Source of the DNA: CAZGGW01 sp964525365
GTDB taxonomy: Bacteria; Bacillota_I; Bacilli_A; RF39; UBA660
Length of the DNA: 27,341 nt
Assembly: GCA_964525365.1 (NCBI GenBank)
Contig: CAZGGW010000011.1
Span: 1 to 27,341 of the forward strand
Reading direction: 5' to 3'
Every line of letters begins with the position of its first letter. The stretch's first letter is position 1. The position numbers were made by a program, and so were the translations under genes. The notes beneath the pieces were generated by a model. That model worked only from the letters and a program-made list of their open reading frames with translations. It had not been told where the DNA came from and made no database searches. Below, in pieces: positions 6,504 through 15,200 of this stretch.

Positions 6504-7934
6504 ATGGAATCTATAAATTTTGAAAAGTTTATAAATTTGGTGACTTCATATAATAAAGATGAGGTTAGTATTGTTACGCTTGCTTATGAATATGCCATGG
6601 AGCATCATAAAAATCAATATAGAGAAAGTGGAGAAGAATATATTTCTCATCCTTTAGCTGTTGCCTATACTTTAGCAGAAATGCATGCAGATAAAAATAC
6701 ACTTTGTGCTTCTTTGTTACATGATGTACTTGAAGATACAAATGCAACAACGTATGAGATAAATGAATTGTTTGGGAGTGAAGTACTTACATTGGTTGAT
6801 GGGGTAACTAAAATAAGAAAAATGAATTTTGATTCTAAAGAAGAAGAAAATGATGCTAATATGCGAAAAATATTAGAAGCAATGCAAAAAGATATTCGAA
6901 TTATTATAATTAAATTAGCGGATAGATTACATAATATGAGAACTTTACAATACAAAACGATTAAAAAACAAAAAGAAAACTCTATGGAAACATTAAGTAT
7001 ATACGCACCTCTTGCTTATTTAATTGGAGCTTATAGAATTGAAAGTGAACTCGAAGATTTATCTCTTCAATATTTAAAACCTGATACTTATAAAGAAATT
7101 AATGATAAAATAGAAATAATTAGACCAGAATATATGAACACATTGAATGAAGCTGCAGACACAATAGGACACTCTTTAACCGTTAATGGATTATTACCAT
7201 TTGAAATTAAAAAAAGAATGAAGAATATATATGGAATTTATAGGAAATTAGAAAAATATAAAAAAATCACAAATATACACGATTTAATTTCTTTAAAAAT
7301 AATGATGCCAGAAAAATTAGATTGTTATGTATGTTTGGGATTAATACATGAGTTATATCATCCAATCAATTCAAAATTTAAAGATTATATTTCTAATCCA
7401 AAAACAAATAAATATTCTTCTTTGCATTCCACAATTTATAGTAGTGATGGAAAATTGATTCAGACTCAAATTAGAACATTTGATATGGACAAAATTGCAT
7501 CTTTTGGTTTACTTTCTTACTGGGATATCAATAAAGAAAAAGCAAAGGAAGCAATGCACAGCGACTTAGATAGCGATTTTCAATTTTTTAAGACTTTAAA
7601 ACAATTATATGAATTATCTCAAACTAATAAAGAATTTGTTGATTTAGTAAAAAAAGAGGTATTATGTGAGACTATTTATGTGTATGATGATATTGGAGAA
7701 GTTTACTCTTTACCCAAAGATGCTACTATAGTTGATTATGCATGTAAAAAAGATAAAGAATTAGCAAATCATTTGATAGGGGCGATGGTAAATGATGAGT
7801 ATGTTACAGTTGATTGTGTGCTAAATAATAAAGATAGAATTATTTTATTTACTAAAGATAATACAAATATATCTAAACAAGAATGGGATAATATAAGTAA
7901 TACCGCTTTAGCAAAATCTATGATAAAAAAATAA
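6504..7934 (+). CDS. rel: Short RelA/SpoT-family protein (HD hydrolase, altered synthetase, TGS)
   Basis: Domain order is HD hydrolase (about 20-190), nucleotidyltransferase-like synthetase (about 230-345) and TGS (about 395-455). The hydrolase residues look complete: YISHP with His49, LLHDVLEDT with His73/Asp74, and KLADRLHN with Asp140. In the synthetase domain KRMKNIYGIYRK, DLISLKI with Asp260, and the PKTNKYSSLH segment are kept. The hallmark E-x-Q-I-R-T motif, however, reads Q-T-Q-I-R-T, so Gln320 (CAG, 7461-7463) stands where the catalytic metal-binding Glu belongs. At 476 residues it lacks the helical, zinc-finger and ACT regions of full-length Rel (usually over 700). The likely role is control of (p)ppGpp with hydrolysis dominant; synthetase loss is an inference. 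It has its own promoter and an AGGAGAG site. Confidence 0.88.
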   Translation: MESINFEKFINLVTSYNKDEVSIVTLAYEYAMEHHKNQYRESGEEYISHPLAVAYTLAEMHADKNTLCASLLHDVLEDTNATTYEINELFGSEVLTLVDGVTKIRKMNFDSKEEENDANMRKILEAMQKDIRIIIIKLADRLHNMRTLQYKTIKKQKENSMETLSIYAPLAYLIGAYRIESELEDLSLQYLKPDTYKEINDKIEIIRPEYMNTLNEAADTIGHSLTVNGLLPFEIKKRMKNIYGIYRKLEKYKKITNIHDLISLKIMMPEKLDCYVCLGLIHELYHPINSKFKDYISNPKTNKYSSLHSTIYSSDGKLIQTQIRTFDMDKIASFGLLSYWDINKEKAKEAMHSDLDSDFQFFKTLKQLYELSQTNKEFVDLVKKEVLCETIYVYDDIGEVYSLPKDATIVDYACKKDKELANHLIGAMVNDEYVTVDCVLNNKDRIILFTKDNTNISKQEWDNISNTALAKSMIKK

Positions 7935-7990
7935 AAATATAGATATTTTTGCATATATTTGTTAAAATATAAAAAAGAAAGAAGGATATC

Positions 7991-9664
7991 ATGACTTTAA
8001 AATTAGAAAATATATTAAAAGATATATTTATTAAACTGGGATATAATATTGAATATGCTAAAATCAGTGAATCAAAAATGAAAAATTTATGCGATTATCA
8101 AGTTAATAGTTCATTTTATTTGGCCAAAGAGCTTAAAAAAGCACCGATTGAAATAGCGAACACCATTATTGAAGAACTTAAAAAATATGACGATTTTGAT
8201 GAAGTATCATTTTTGAATGGTTTTATTAACTTGAAATTATCTGATAAATTTATAAATGATAATATTAAAAATTTAGAACAAACAGATTATGGTATAAAAA
8301 AAGAAAATAAAACAACAATAGTAGATTATGGTGGGCCAAATATTGCGAAGCCTCTTCATGTAGGACATTTAAGGCCAGCAATTATTGGAGAAAGTATAAA
8401 GAGAATATTTAAAAGAGTTGGTCACTATACGATTGGTGATACTCATCTAGGGGATTATGGACTTCAAATAGGTCAAGTAATATATGGATTACAAAGAGAA
8501 AATATAAAAATAGAAGATATTCAATTAAAAGATTTGGATAGGATATATCCAGAAATGAGCAAGCTTTGTAAAGAAGATGAAAATGTACATGAAAAATGTA
8601 AAAAAATAACCTTAGATTTACAAAATAACAATGAAGAATATCAAATGTACTGGAAAAAAATATGTGAAGTTTCTTTAGATGATATAAAATGTTTATATAA
8701 ATATTTAGATGTAGATTTTGAACTTTGGAATGGAGAGAGTGATGAATTTCCTTATATTTCAGAAGTTACAAAATTATTAGAAGAAAATCATCTATTAGAA
8801 GATGATAATGGTACTAAAATTATTAAAATACAAAACGAATCTGATGAGAAAGAAATGCCACCATTAATTTATCAGAAAAATGATGGGGCGTATTTATATT
8901 CAACTACAGACTTAGCAACTATATATCAAAGAATGAAAGATTATAACCCTGACAATATAATATATGTTGTTGATTTAAGACAATCATTACATTTTGAACA
9001 AGTGTTTAGAGTTTGCAATCTTATCGAATTATCTAAACATACTCATTTAGAACATGATGGTTTTGGAACTGTCAATGGTCTTGATGGCAAACCGTTTAAA
9101 ACGAGGGATGGATCATTGTTAAAACTTCAAGATTTAATAAGCCAAATTGAGGAATTGTTTATAAATAAAAAAGAAGAAAATAAAAATATGTCTGCCGAAG
9201 ATATTAGAATTTTAACCAATGCAATTATAAAATATGCGGATCTTCAAAATAATAGGGAAAAGAATTATATATTTGATATCAATAAATTCGCAGATGTTAA
9301 TGGTAAGACAGGACCTTATATCTTATATACCGCGTTGCGTATTAAGAAAATAATTGATTCTAATGATTATACAAATTTGATCGGTGATAAAATATATAAT
9401 GATTACGATAGAAATTTAAGAATGCAGTTACTTCAGTATAATGAATTCATTCACAGAGCTGTCGACACTAAAATGCCTTCTTTTATTGCAGAATATTTAT
9501 ATAATTTATGTTCATTAACTAATGCATTTTATCAAAATAATAACATTTCAATTTTGGAAGATAAGATAAATAAAAACGATTGGCTATTTATACTCGATCT
9601 TACATATAAAATTATTAAAGATGCGCTTGGATTGCTTGCTATAGAAATACCTTCTGAAATGTAA
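7991..9664 (+). CDS. argS: Arginyl-tRNA synthetase
   Basis: The enzyme charges tRNA-Arg with arginine in the cytoplasm; it is class Ia. At 557 residues it has normal length. The N-terminal additional domain (residues 1-80) is followed by GGPNIAKPLHVGHLR, which contains the HIGH-type motif as HVGH. Then come IGDTHLGDYGLQIGQV, the DGAYLYSTTDLATI region, and VNGLDGKPFKTRDGSLLKL, the family's usual replacement of the KMSKS loop. The C-terminal anticodon-binding helical domain has the expected NAFYQNNNI segment. The ATG follows AGAAGGA by a few bases, 56 bases after the rel stop, with no T-box-like leader in that short gap. A hairpin terminator directly after the stop closes the unit. Confidence 0.95.
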   Translation: MTLKLENILKDIFIKLGYNIEYAKISESKMKNLCDYQVNSSFYLAKELKKAPIEIANTIIEELKKYDDFDEVSFLNGFINLKLSDKFINDNIKNLEQTDYGIKKENKTTIVDYGGPNIAKPLHVGHLRPAIIGESIKRIFKRVGHYTIGDTHLGDYGLQIGQVIYGLQRENIKIEDIQLKDLDRIYPEMSKLCKEDENVHEKCKKITLDLQNNNEEYQMYWKKICEVSLDDIKCLYKYLDVDFELWNGESDEFPYISEVTKLLEENHLLEDDNGTKIIKIQNESDEKEMPPLIYQKNDGAYLYSTTDLATIYQRMKDYNPDNIIYVVDLRQSLHFEQVFRVCNLIELSKHTHLEHDGFGTVNGLDGKPFKTRDGSLLKLQDLISQIEELFINKKEENKNMSAEDIRILTNAIIKYADLQNNREKNYIFDINKFADVNGKTGPYILYTALRIKKIIDSNDYTNLIGDKIYNDYDRNLRMQLLQYNEFIHRAVDTKMPSFIAEYLYNLCSLTNAFYQNNNISILEDKINKNDWLFILDLTYKIIKDALGLLAIEIPSEM

Positions 9665-9697
9665 AAACAAATTTTTTAAAAGAAATTTGTTTTTTTT
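9663..9697 (+). terminator. AT-rich hairpin terminator after argS
   Basis: Perfect 12-bp inverted repeat: AAAAACAAATTT (9663-9674) and AAATTTGTTTTT (9683-9694) with an 8-base loop, running into more T residues. It begins inside the argS stop codon and separates argS from the bacteriocin operon. Confidence 0.7.
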
Positions 9698-9721
9698 AAA
9701 GTGTTTTGTTTTTTTAATTAC

Positions 9722-9727
9722 TATAAT
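9722..9727 (+). promoter_or_regulatory. -10 box of the bacteriocin operon
   Basis: A perfect TATAAT lies just after the argS terminator, with AGGAGGG at 9734-9740 and the GTG start at 9746. No good -35 or regulator half-site is seen, so expression may be weak and constitutive. Confidence 0.45.
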
Positions 9728-9745
9728 AATAGTAGGAGGGCATTT

Positions 9746-11821
9746 GTGAATAAAAAACTAATAATAAAACAACGCGGTTTTAAAGATTGTGGCGTTGCCT
9801 GCTTACTTTCTGTTATAAGGTATTATAATGGAAATATTTCTACAGAAGAGCTATCGTACTTAATAAGAACAACAAGTGAAGGTGTAAATGCTTACAGCAT
9901 GATAGAAGGAATGAAGAAAATTGGATTTAATGGATATGGTGTGAGTATTGATTTTTCACAGTTAGTTAATTCAGTTATTACTTTACCTGTAGTAGCACAT
10001 ACACAGTTTTCGAATATGACTCATTTCGTTGTTATTTATAAAATAAATACTAAATCTAAAACACTAAAATTAATGGATCCGAATTTTGGCTTTAGAAAAG
10101 TAAGCTTTTCAAATTTTGAAAAAGAATATTTAAGTACAATTTTATATTTTTATCCTGAAAAACCTATTCCCAAATTGGAAAATAAAAATAGTTTTTTGCT
10201 GTATATTTTAAAATATTCTTTGAAATATAAGAACATTGTTATTTGGATAATACTTTTATCCATATTAACTTTAATGTTTACAATTCTGAACAGTTATTAT
10301 TTTAAAATAATTATTGATTATGTATTAGTAAATTTCACAATTGAATTGTTAGCGCATATATTTCTTATATTTTTTGTCTTTGTTGTTTCCAAAAACATAT
10401 TAGAATATATTAGAGGTAAACTTTTAATAAACATAAATAATAGGGTTTCCATCTTTATAACAAATGAAGCATCTCGTCATATAATGTGCCTTCCGTATGC
10501 TTATTTTAAAAACAAACCTACAGGAGAAATCACTAGTCGTCTTTTGGATTTGGAAAATTTTAAAAATTTATTATCCAATATTGTAGTTAATATATTTGTG
10601 AATATTTTAATGATTATAATGAGTATGATGGTGTTGATTTTTATTAATAAAACATTGTTTTTATTTAGTTTGTTGCTTATATTTTTATATTTTATAATCG
10701 CAACTGTATATTCAGTAATTTTTAAATTCAAAATAAGAAACATTGAAGAAGAAGAGGGTGTGTATACAAAAGAATTAACTGAATATATTGAAGGTTATGA
10801 AACTATAAAAAATTTAAATTTAATTAATAAAATTATTTTTAAATTACAAATGCGATATAATTCATTATCTTTAAAAATTAAAAATTTTTCTGAGAAGGTT
10901 AATTCTTCAATTTTGTATAAGAATTTAGTAAATGATTTGGGATTATTATTAATTAATAGTATAGGACTATATTTTGTTTACAAACAAAAAATTACATTAG
11001 GAGATTTAATAGTATTTAATTCATTAGTTTTATTTTTTACAGAGCCATTAAAACAAATATTAGATTTAGAACCAAATATAAGATACGCCATTACTTCTTA
11101 TGAAAGAATTAATGATTTGCTTATGATTAAAGAGGAAAGTTACAATGATCTTGATAAACTAATGATAAATGGTAATATTTGTATAAAAAATTTGACTTAC
11201 TCCTATAATTACTTGAACAATATTGTTGATATTAAAGATTTGACTATCAATGATAAAGATAAAATATTGTTGTATGGTAAGAGTGGCAATGGGAAAAGCA
11301 CGTTAATGAAAATAATATTAAAATATTTAAATGAATATTCAGGTAGTATCATGATAAATAACATAAATCTTGTTGATATAAATACTGATATAATAAGAAA
11401 TTCATTTGTATATGTTTCTCAGAATGAAAGATTATTTTGTGACACTATTAAAAGCAATATTATACTCGAAAGAGATACATCAGAAGATGAATATAATGAA
11501 GTTATAAAAATAAGTAGGGTTGATGAAATAATTAACTCCAAAAAATTACGAAATGATTTTTTGATTGAAGAAAATGGATTTAATTTAAGTGGTGGTGAGA
11601 AGCAAAAAATAATACTCGCTAGGGCATTACTAAAGAAATCGAATTATATAATACTTGATGAAGCTCTAAGTGAAGTCGATTTTAGCTGTGAAAAAGAAAT
11701 AATTAAAAATATCATTGAAAAATACGAAGAAAAGACTATTATTTATATTTCTCATAAGGAGGAAATAATAAGCATGTTTAATCATAAATTTTTCTTTGAG
11801 GAAAGGAGTCAAAATGCTTGA
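9746..11821 (+). CDS. Peptidase-containing ABC transporter for double-glycine-leader peptides (bacteriocin exporter)
   Basis: The 691-residue protein has three parts. An N-terminal C39 peptidase domain has Q9 and the catalytic Cys15 in KQRGFKDCGVACL, His93 in THFVVIY and Asp111 in LMDPNFG. A membrane domain with about six helices spans roughly residues 150-430. An ATPase domain has Walker A GKSGNGKST (from Gly511), signature LSGGEKQ (from Leu614) and Walker B YIILDEALSEVD. Proteins of this type cut the leader after Gly-Gly and export the mature peptide. I chose the GTG at 9746 because AGGAGGG lies 5 bases before it; upstream codons of the frame fall in the promoter. Its stop overlaps the first peptide gene by 8 bases, which ties it to the two peptides downstream. 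No HlyD-type accessory protein is present. Confidence 0.93.
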   Translation: MNKKLIIKQRGFKDCGVACLLSVIRYYNGNISTEELSYLIRTTSEGVNAYSMIEGMKKIGFNGYGVSIDFSQLVNSVITLPVVAHTQFSNMTHFVVIYKINTKSKTLKLMDPNFGFRKVSFSNFEKEYLSTILYFYPEKPIPKLENKNSFLLYILKYSLKYKNIVIWIILLSILTLMFTILNSYYFKIIIDYVLVNFTIELLAHIFLIFFVFVVSKNILEYIRGKLLININNRVSIFITNEASRHIMCLPYAYFKNKPTGEITSRLLDLENFKNLLSNIVVNIFVNILMIIMSMMVLIFINKTLFLFSLLLIFLYFIIATVYSVIFKFKIRNIEEEEGVYTKELTEYIEGYETIKNLNLINKIIFKLQMRYNSLSLKIKNFSEKVNSSILYKNLVNDLGLLLINSIGLYFVYKQKITLGDLIVFNSLVLFFTEPLKQILDLEPNIRYAITSYERINDLLMIKEESYNDLDKLMINGNICIKNLTYSYNYLNNIVDIKDLTINDKDKILLYGKSGNGKSTLMKIILKYLNEYSGSIMINNINLVDINTDIIRNSFVYVSQNERLFCDTIKSNIILERDTSEDEYNEVIKISRVDEIINSKKLRNDFLIEENGFNLSGGEKQKIILARALLKKSNYIILDEALSEVDFSCEKEIIKNIIEKYEEKTIIYISHKEEIISMFNHKFFFEERSQNA

Positions 11822-11951
11822 AAAAGGTGAATTAATTCAAATAACTGGGGGAGCGGCAAAAGTTGGTTTAATAGCTGCGATTATCTCGGGGGTTGTATTC
11901 ATTATAGGAGTCATTGATGGATATTTACGCCCAAAAAAATGCAATAGTTAG
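11814..11951 (+). CDS. Bacteriocin precursor 1 with double-glycine leader (45 aa)
   Basis: This small gene overlaps the exporter stop. The leader MLEKGELIQITGG fits the double-glycine consensus position by position: Leu -12, Glu -8, Leu -7, Ile -4, Gly -2, Gly -1. The predicted mature peptide has 32 residues: a hydrophobic helix containing a GxxxG motif (GVIDG), an AxxxG motif, and a basic tail (LRPKKCNS) with a single Cys. It should be processed and exported by the exporter encoded just upstream and act on membranes of competing bacteria, probably together with the second peptide. An AGGAG site at 11804-11808 serves it from inside the exporter gene. An alternative role as a signalling peptide is possible, but no histidine kinase or regulator is nearby. 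Confidence 0.85.
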   Translation: MLEKGELIQITGGAAKVGLIAAIISGVVFIIGVIDGYLRPKKCNS

Positions 11952-11958
11952 GAGGAAT

Positions 11959-12117
11959 ATGAATAAAATAGAGTTAATTCAAATAGTGGGTGGTGCATCT
12001 ATTTCTGGTACTGTTCTAAATGCTTTAATAAGGGCAATAAATGCTTCTTTAGAAGTTGGAAGAAGTTTAGGCAGTGCGATTAGAAGATGGAAAACTAAGA
12101 CATCATGCGCTGTTTAA
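11959..12117 (+). CDS. Bacteriocin precursor 2 with double-glycine leader (52 aa)
   Basis: The leader MNKIELIQIVGG shares ELIQI-x-GG with the first peptide and fits the consensus (Glu -8, Leu -7, Ile -4, Gly-Gly). The 40-residue predicted mature part is amphipathic and cationic, with a GxxxG motif (GRSLG), further small-xxx-small pairs, a basic cluster IRRWKTK and a single Cys three residues from the end. Two adjacent peptides that each carry GxxxG are the hallmark of two-peptide (class IIb) bacteriocins, in which the helices pair in the target membrane. I chose the ATG at 11959 because AGGAGG precedes it and the leader then has normal length; an upstream in-frame ATG would add an unlike extension. 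The gene ends in three consecutive TAA codons, then a terminator. Confidence 0.85.
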   Translation: MNKIELIQIVGGASISGTVLNALIRAINASLEVGRSLGSAIRRWKTKTSCAV

Positions 12118-12121
12118 TAAT

Positions 12122-12145
12122 AAGGTTCTCTTTTTGAGAACCTTT
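12122..12145 (+). terminator. Hairpin terminator closing the bacteriocin operon
   Basis: AAGGTTCTC (12122-12130), a TTTTT loop and GAGAACCTT (12136-12144) form a perfect 9-bp stem with four GC pairs, the most GC-rich hairpin in this area. Only a short T run follows, so termination may be partial. Confidence 0.7.
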
Positions 12146-12187
12146 AATATAAATTAAATGTAAAAACAATTGTAATGACACAAGAAT

Positions 12188-12193
12188 TATGAT
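12188..12193 (+). promoter_or_regulatory. Possible -10 box for polC
   Basis: TATGAT (5 of 6) lies 33 bases before the polC ATG. ATGACA (5 of 6 to TTGACA) occurs at 12175-12180 but is too close to pair with it. That -35 would instead fit TTTAAT at 12200-12205 with a long 19-base spacer. The choice is unclear. Confidence 0.25.
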
Positions 12194-12220
12194 ATATTTT
12201 TTAATAGTGAGGTAGTCAAA

Positions 12221-15200
12221 ATGGATACTAATATTTTGAGGTTTTTAGATAAAATAGATTTTGATAAAGAAAAGTACCATATATTTGAAGGAGCAAAAAT
12301 AGTAAATGTTGAAGTACGCGAAGATGAAAAAAAATGGATTGTTAGTATTTCTCTAAATTCTTTGTTAAACATAAATGATTTCAAAGATTTATGTGAAAAA
12401 AGCAAAAATATGAAAAACGTTGATAAAATATATTTCAATTTTAAATTTAAAGAATCAAATACATATTTAAAAGATTATTTTTTATATTATTTTGATATTT
12501 TAAAAGAGAAATGTCCAATGTTACAAAGTATAACGAATCAAAGAATAGAAATTGAAGGATGTTCTATAAATATAAAGGTAATTAATAAAATAGAAGAAAA
12601 AAAAGTGTTTTCCTTAAAAGAAAAAATGCATGAGTTTTTAAAACATATGGGGTTTAATGATTTCAATATTGAAACTATATATGATGAAGAAGAAAAAAGT
12701 AATCTTTTAAGTGAAATTAAAAATAATGAATTAAAAAAGGAAAAGAAAAAAGAAGGACCACAAATTATTTTTGGATCTTTTATTAAAGGAAACATTTCAT
12801 ATATTAAAAATTTAATTGCTGAGGACGGGAATATAATTGTAGAAGCATATGTTTTTGGCATAGATATTAAGCATACTGCGAAAGGATATGTAATTTTTAC
12901 ATATAAAATAAGTGATAAAACAGATAGTATAGTCGCAAAATTATTTATGAAGGAAACTGATAATAGTGTAAAAATATTAGAGGATTCCATACTTGAAAAT
13001 AATTGGTATAGATTTCATGGCTATATTAAATATGATACATATATGAATGATTTAGTATTTAATATTAGAGATATAATGACTATGCAAAAAGAAGAAGAAA
13101 AAAGAACTGATGATGCTCCACAAAAAAGAGTGGAACTTCATTTACATACTAATATGAGTCAAATGGACGGGCTGATAGATTATAAAAAATTAATAAAAAA
13201 AGTAAATGATTTTGGTCATAGGGGCTTTGCCGTTACTGATAAAAATGCTATTCAAATATTTCCTAAAATATATAAAGAAAAAGGGGATTTAAAAGTTTTA
13301 TTTGGTAGTGAAATATTTGCTATTGATGATAGTACTTCCATTTCCACAAATGAAACAGATGAAAAACTAAATGATACTTTTGTTGTTTTTGACTTTGAAA
13401 CAACTGGTCTTAATGCATTTGGCAATGATTCAATCATAGAAATTGGTGCGGTTAAAATAAAAAATGGAGAGATTATAGAAAAATACAATGAGCTAATCAA
13501 TCCGGGCAGTAAATTAAGACAAGAAATCATAAATATTACTTCGATTACTGATGAAATGTTAAAAGGAAAAGATAACGAAGAAAACGCTTTCAAAAGATTT
13601 AAAGCGTGGTATAAAAAATATCCAATGGTTGCGCACAACGCAAAGTTTGATGTTTCATTTATAAAAAGTGCCTATTTAAAATATAATTTAGGTGAGTTTA
13701 CTAATACGGTAATAGATACTCTTGAATTATCAAGAGCTATGAATCCGGATGAAAAGCATCACAATTTAAGTACTTTGGTAAAAAGGTTTAATATTGAATT
13801 TGATGAAACTGCCCATCACAGAGCAGATTATGATGCTGAAGGAACCGCTTTATTATTTCATAAAATGGTGACTAGTTTAGGATCAAATTATCAAGATGTA
13901 AAGGATTTATCAAAACTTATAAATAAAGAAAATTTAATAAAAACTGTTAGACCATTTCACATGAATATATATGCTATAAATAATATTGGTCTTAAAAATC
14001 TATTTAAAATAATAAGTTATGTAAATACCAAATATTTTTACAAGACTCCAAGAATACCCAAAAGTGTGTTAAATGAACTTAGAGAAGGATTAATATTTGG
14101 ATCGGGTTGTTCCTCAGGAGAAGTTTTCGAAGCAGCAAAGACAAAGAGCAAAGAAGATTTAATTAGTATAATTAATTTTTATGATTTTATAGAAGTAAAT
14201 CCTCCTAGTATATTAACGCATTTGGTTGAAAAGTCTGAGTTTTCTAGTGAATTTGAATTAAAAGATAATATTAAGAAAATAATAGATGCAAGTGATGCGG
14301 TAAATAAATTAGTATGTGCTACGGGAGACGTTCATACGTTGGATCCTGAGGATAATATATATAGAGAAATCCTGGTTAATCAAAAGCAACCGGGCGGAGG
14401 ATTTCATCCATTGTGTAGGAATAATATTAAAACGATACCTAATGCCTTTTTTAGGACAACTCAAGAAATGTTAAAAGATTTTGATTTTTTAGGTGAAGAG
14501 AAGGCTTACGAAATAGTTGTTACAAACACAAATAAAATATTAGATTTAAGTGAAGAAGTGGAGGTGTTGAAACCTGATCTATATGCTCCTAAGATGGAAA
14601 ATTCCGCTAATATTATAACAGAGATGGTTTATTCAAATGCAAAAAGAATGTATGGTGAAAAGTTACCTAGTTTGATAGAAGAACGTTTAGAAAAAGAATT
14701 AGGCGGAATAATAAAAGGTGAATATGATGTTATATATTTAATAGCTCAAAAATTAGTCCAAAATTCAAATGAGCATGGATATATTGTTGGATCCCGTGGT
14801 TCTGTTGGTTCTAGCTTAGTTGCGACATTTATGAATATAACTGAGGTAAATCCATTACCGCCACATTATGTATGCCCTAAATGTCATAAATGCTTATTTC
14901 AAGATGAAGAAGGCCAAGAATATAGCTTAAAGTATGGAAGCGGTTTCGATATGCCGGATAAATTATGTGATTGTGGTACTAAATTTAATAAACAAGGTCA
15001 AGACATACCATTTGAAACATTTCTGGGATTTAATGCTGATAAAACACCAGATATTGACCTTAATTTTTCTGGTGAATATCAAGCAAAAGCTCATGATTAT
15101 ACAAAAGTGTTATTTGGAGAAAATTATGTTTATAGAGCTGGAACAGTAACCACCATTGCAGAAAAAACGGCTTTTGGTTTTGTACGTGGTTATATGGAAG

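Noticed and set aside
7935..7990. T-box or other tRNA-sensing leader before argS
   Set aside because: Only 56 bases separate rel and argS, too short for a T-box, and no T-box sequence or terminator hairpin is seen.
11914..11958. Upstream in-frame ATG as start of bacteriocin precursor 2
   Set aside because: It overlaps the first peptide gene, has no ribosome binding site and adds 15 residues that spoil the normal double-glycine leader; AGGAGG precedes the ATG at 11959.
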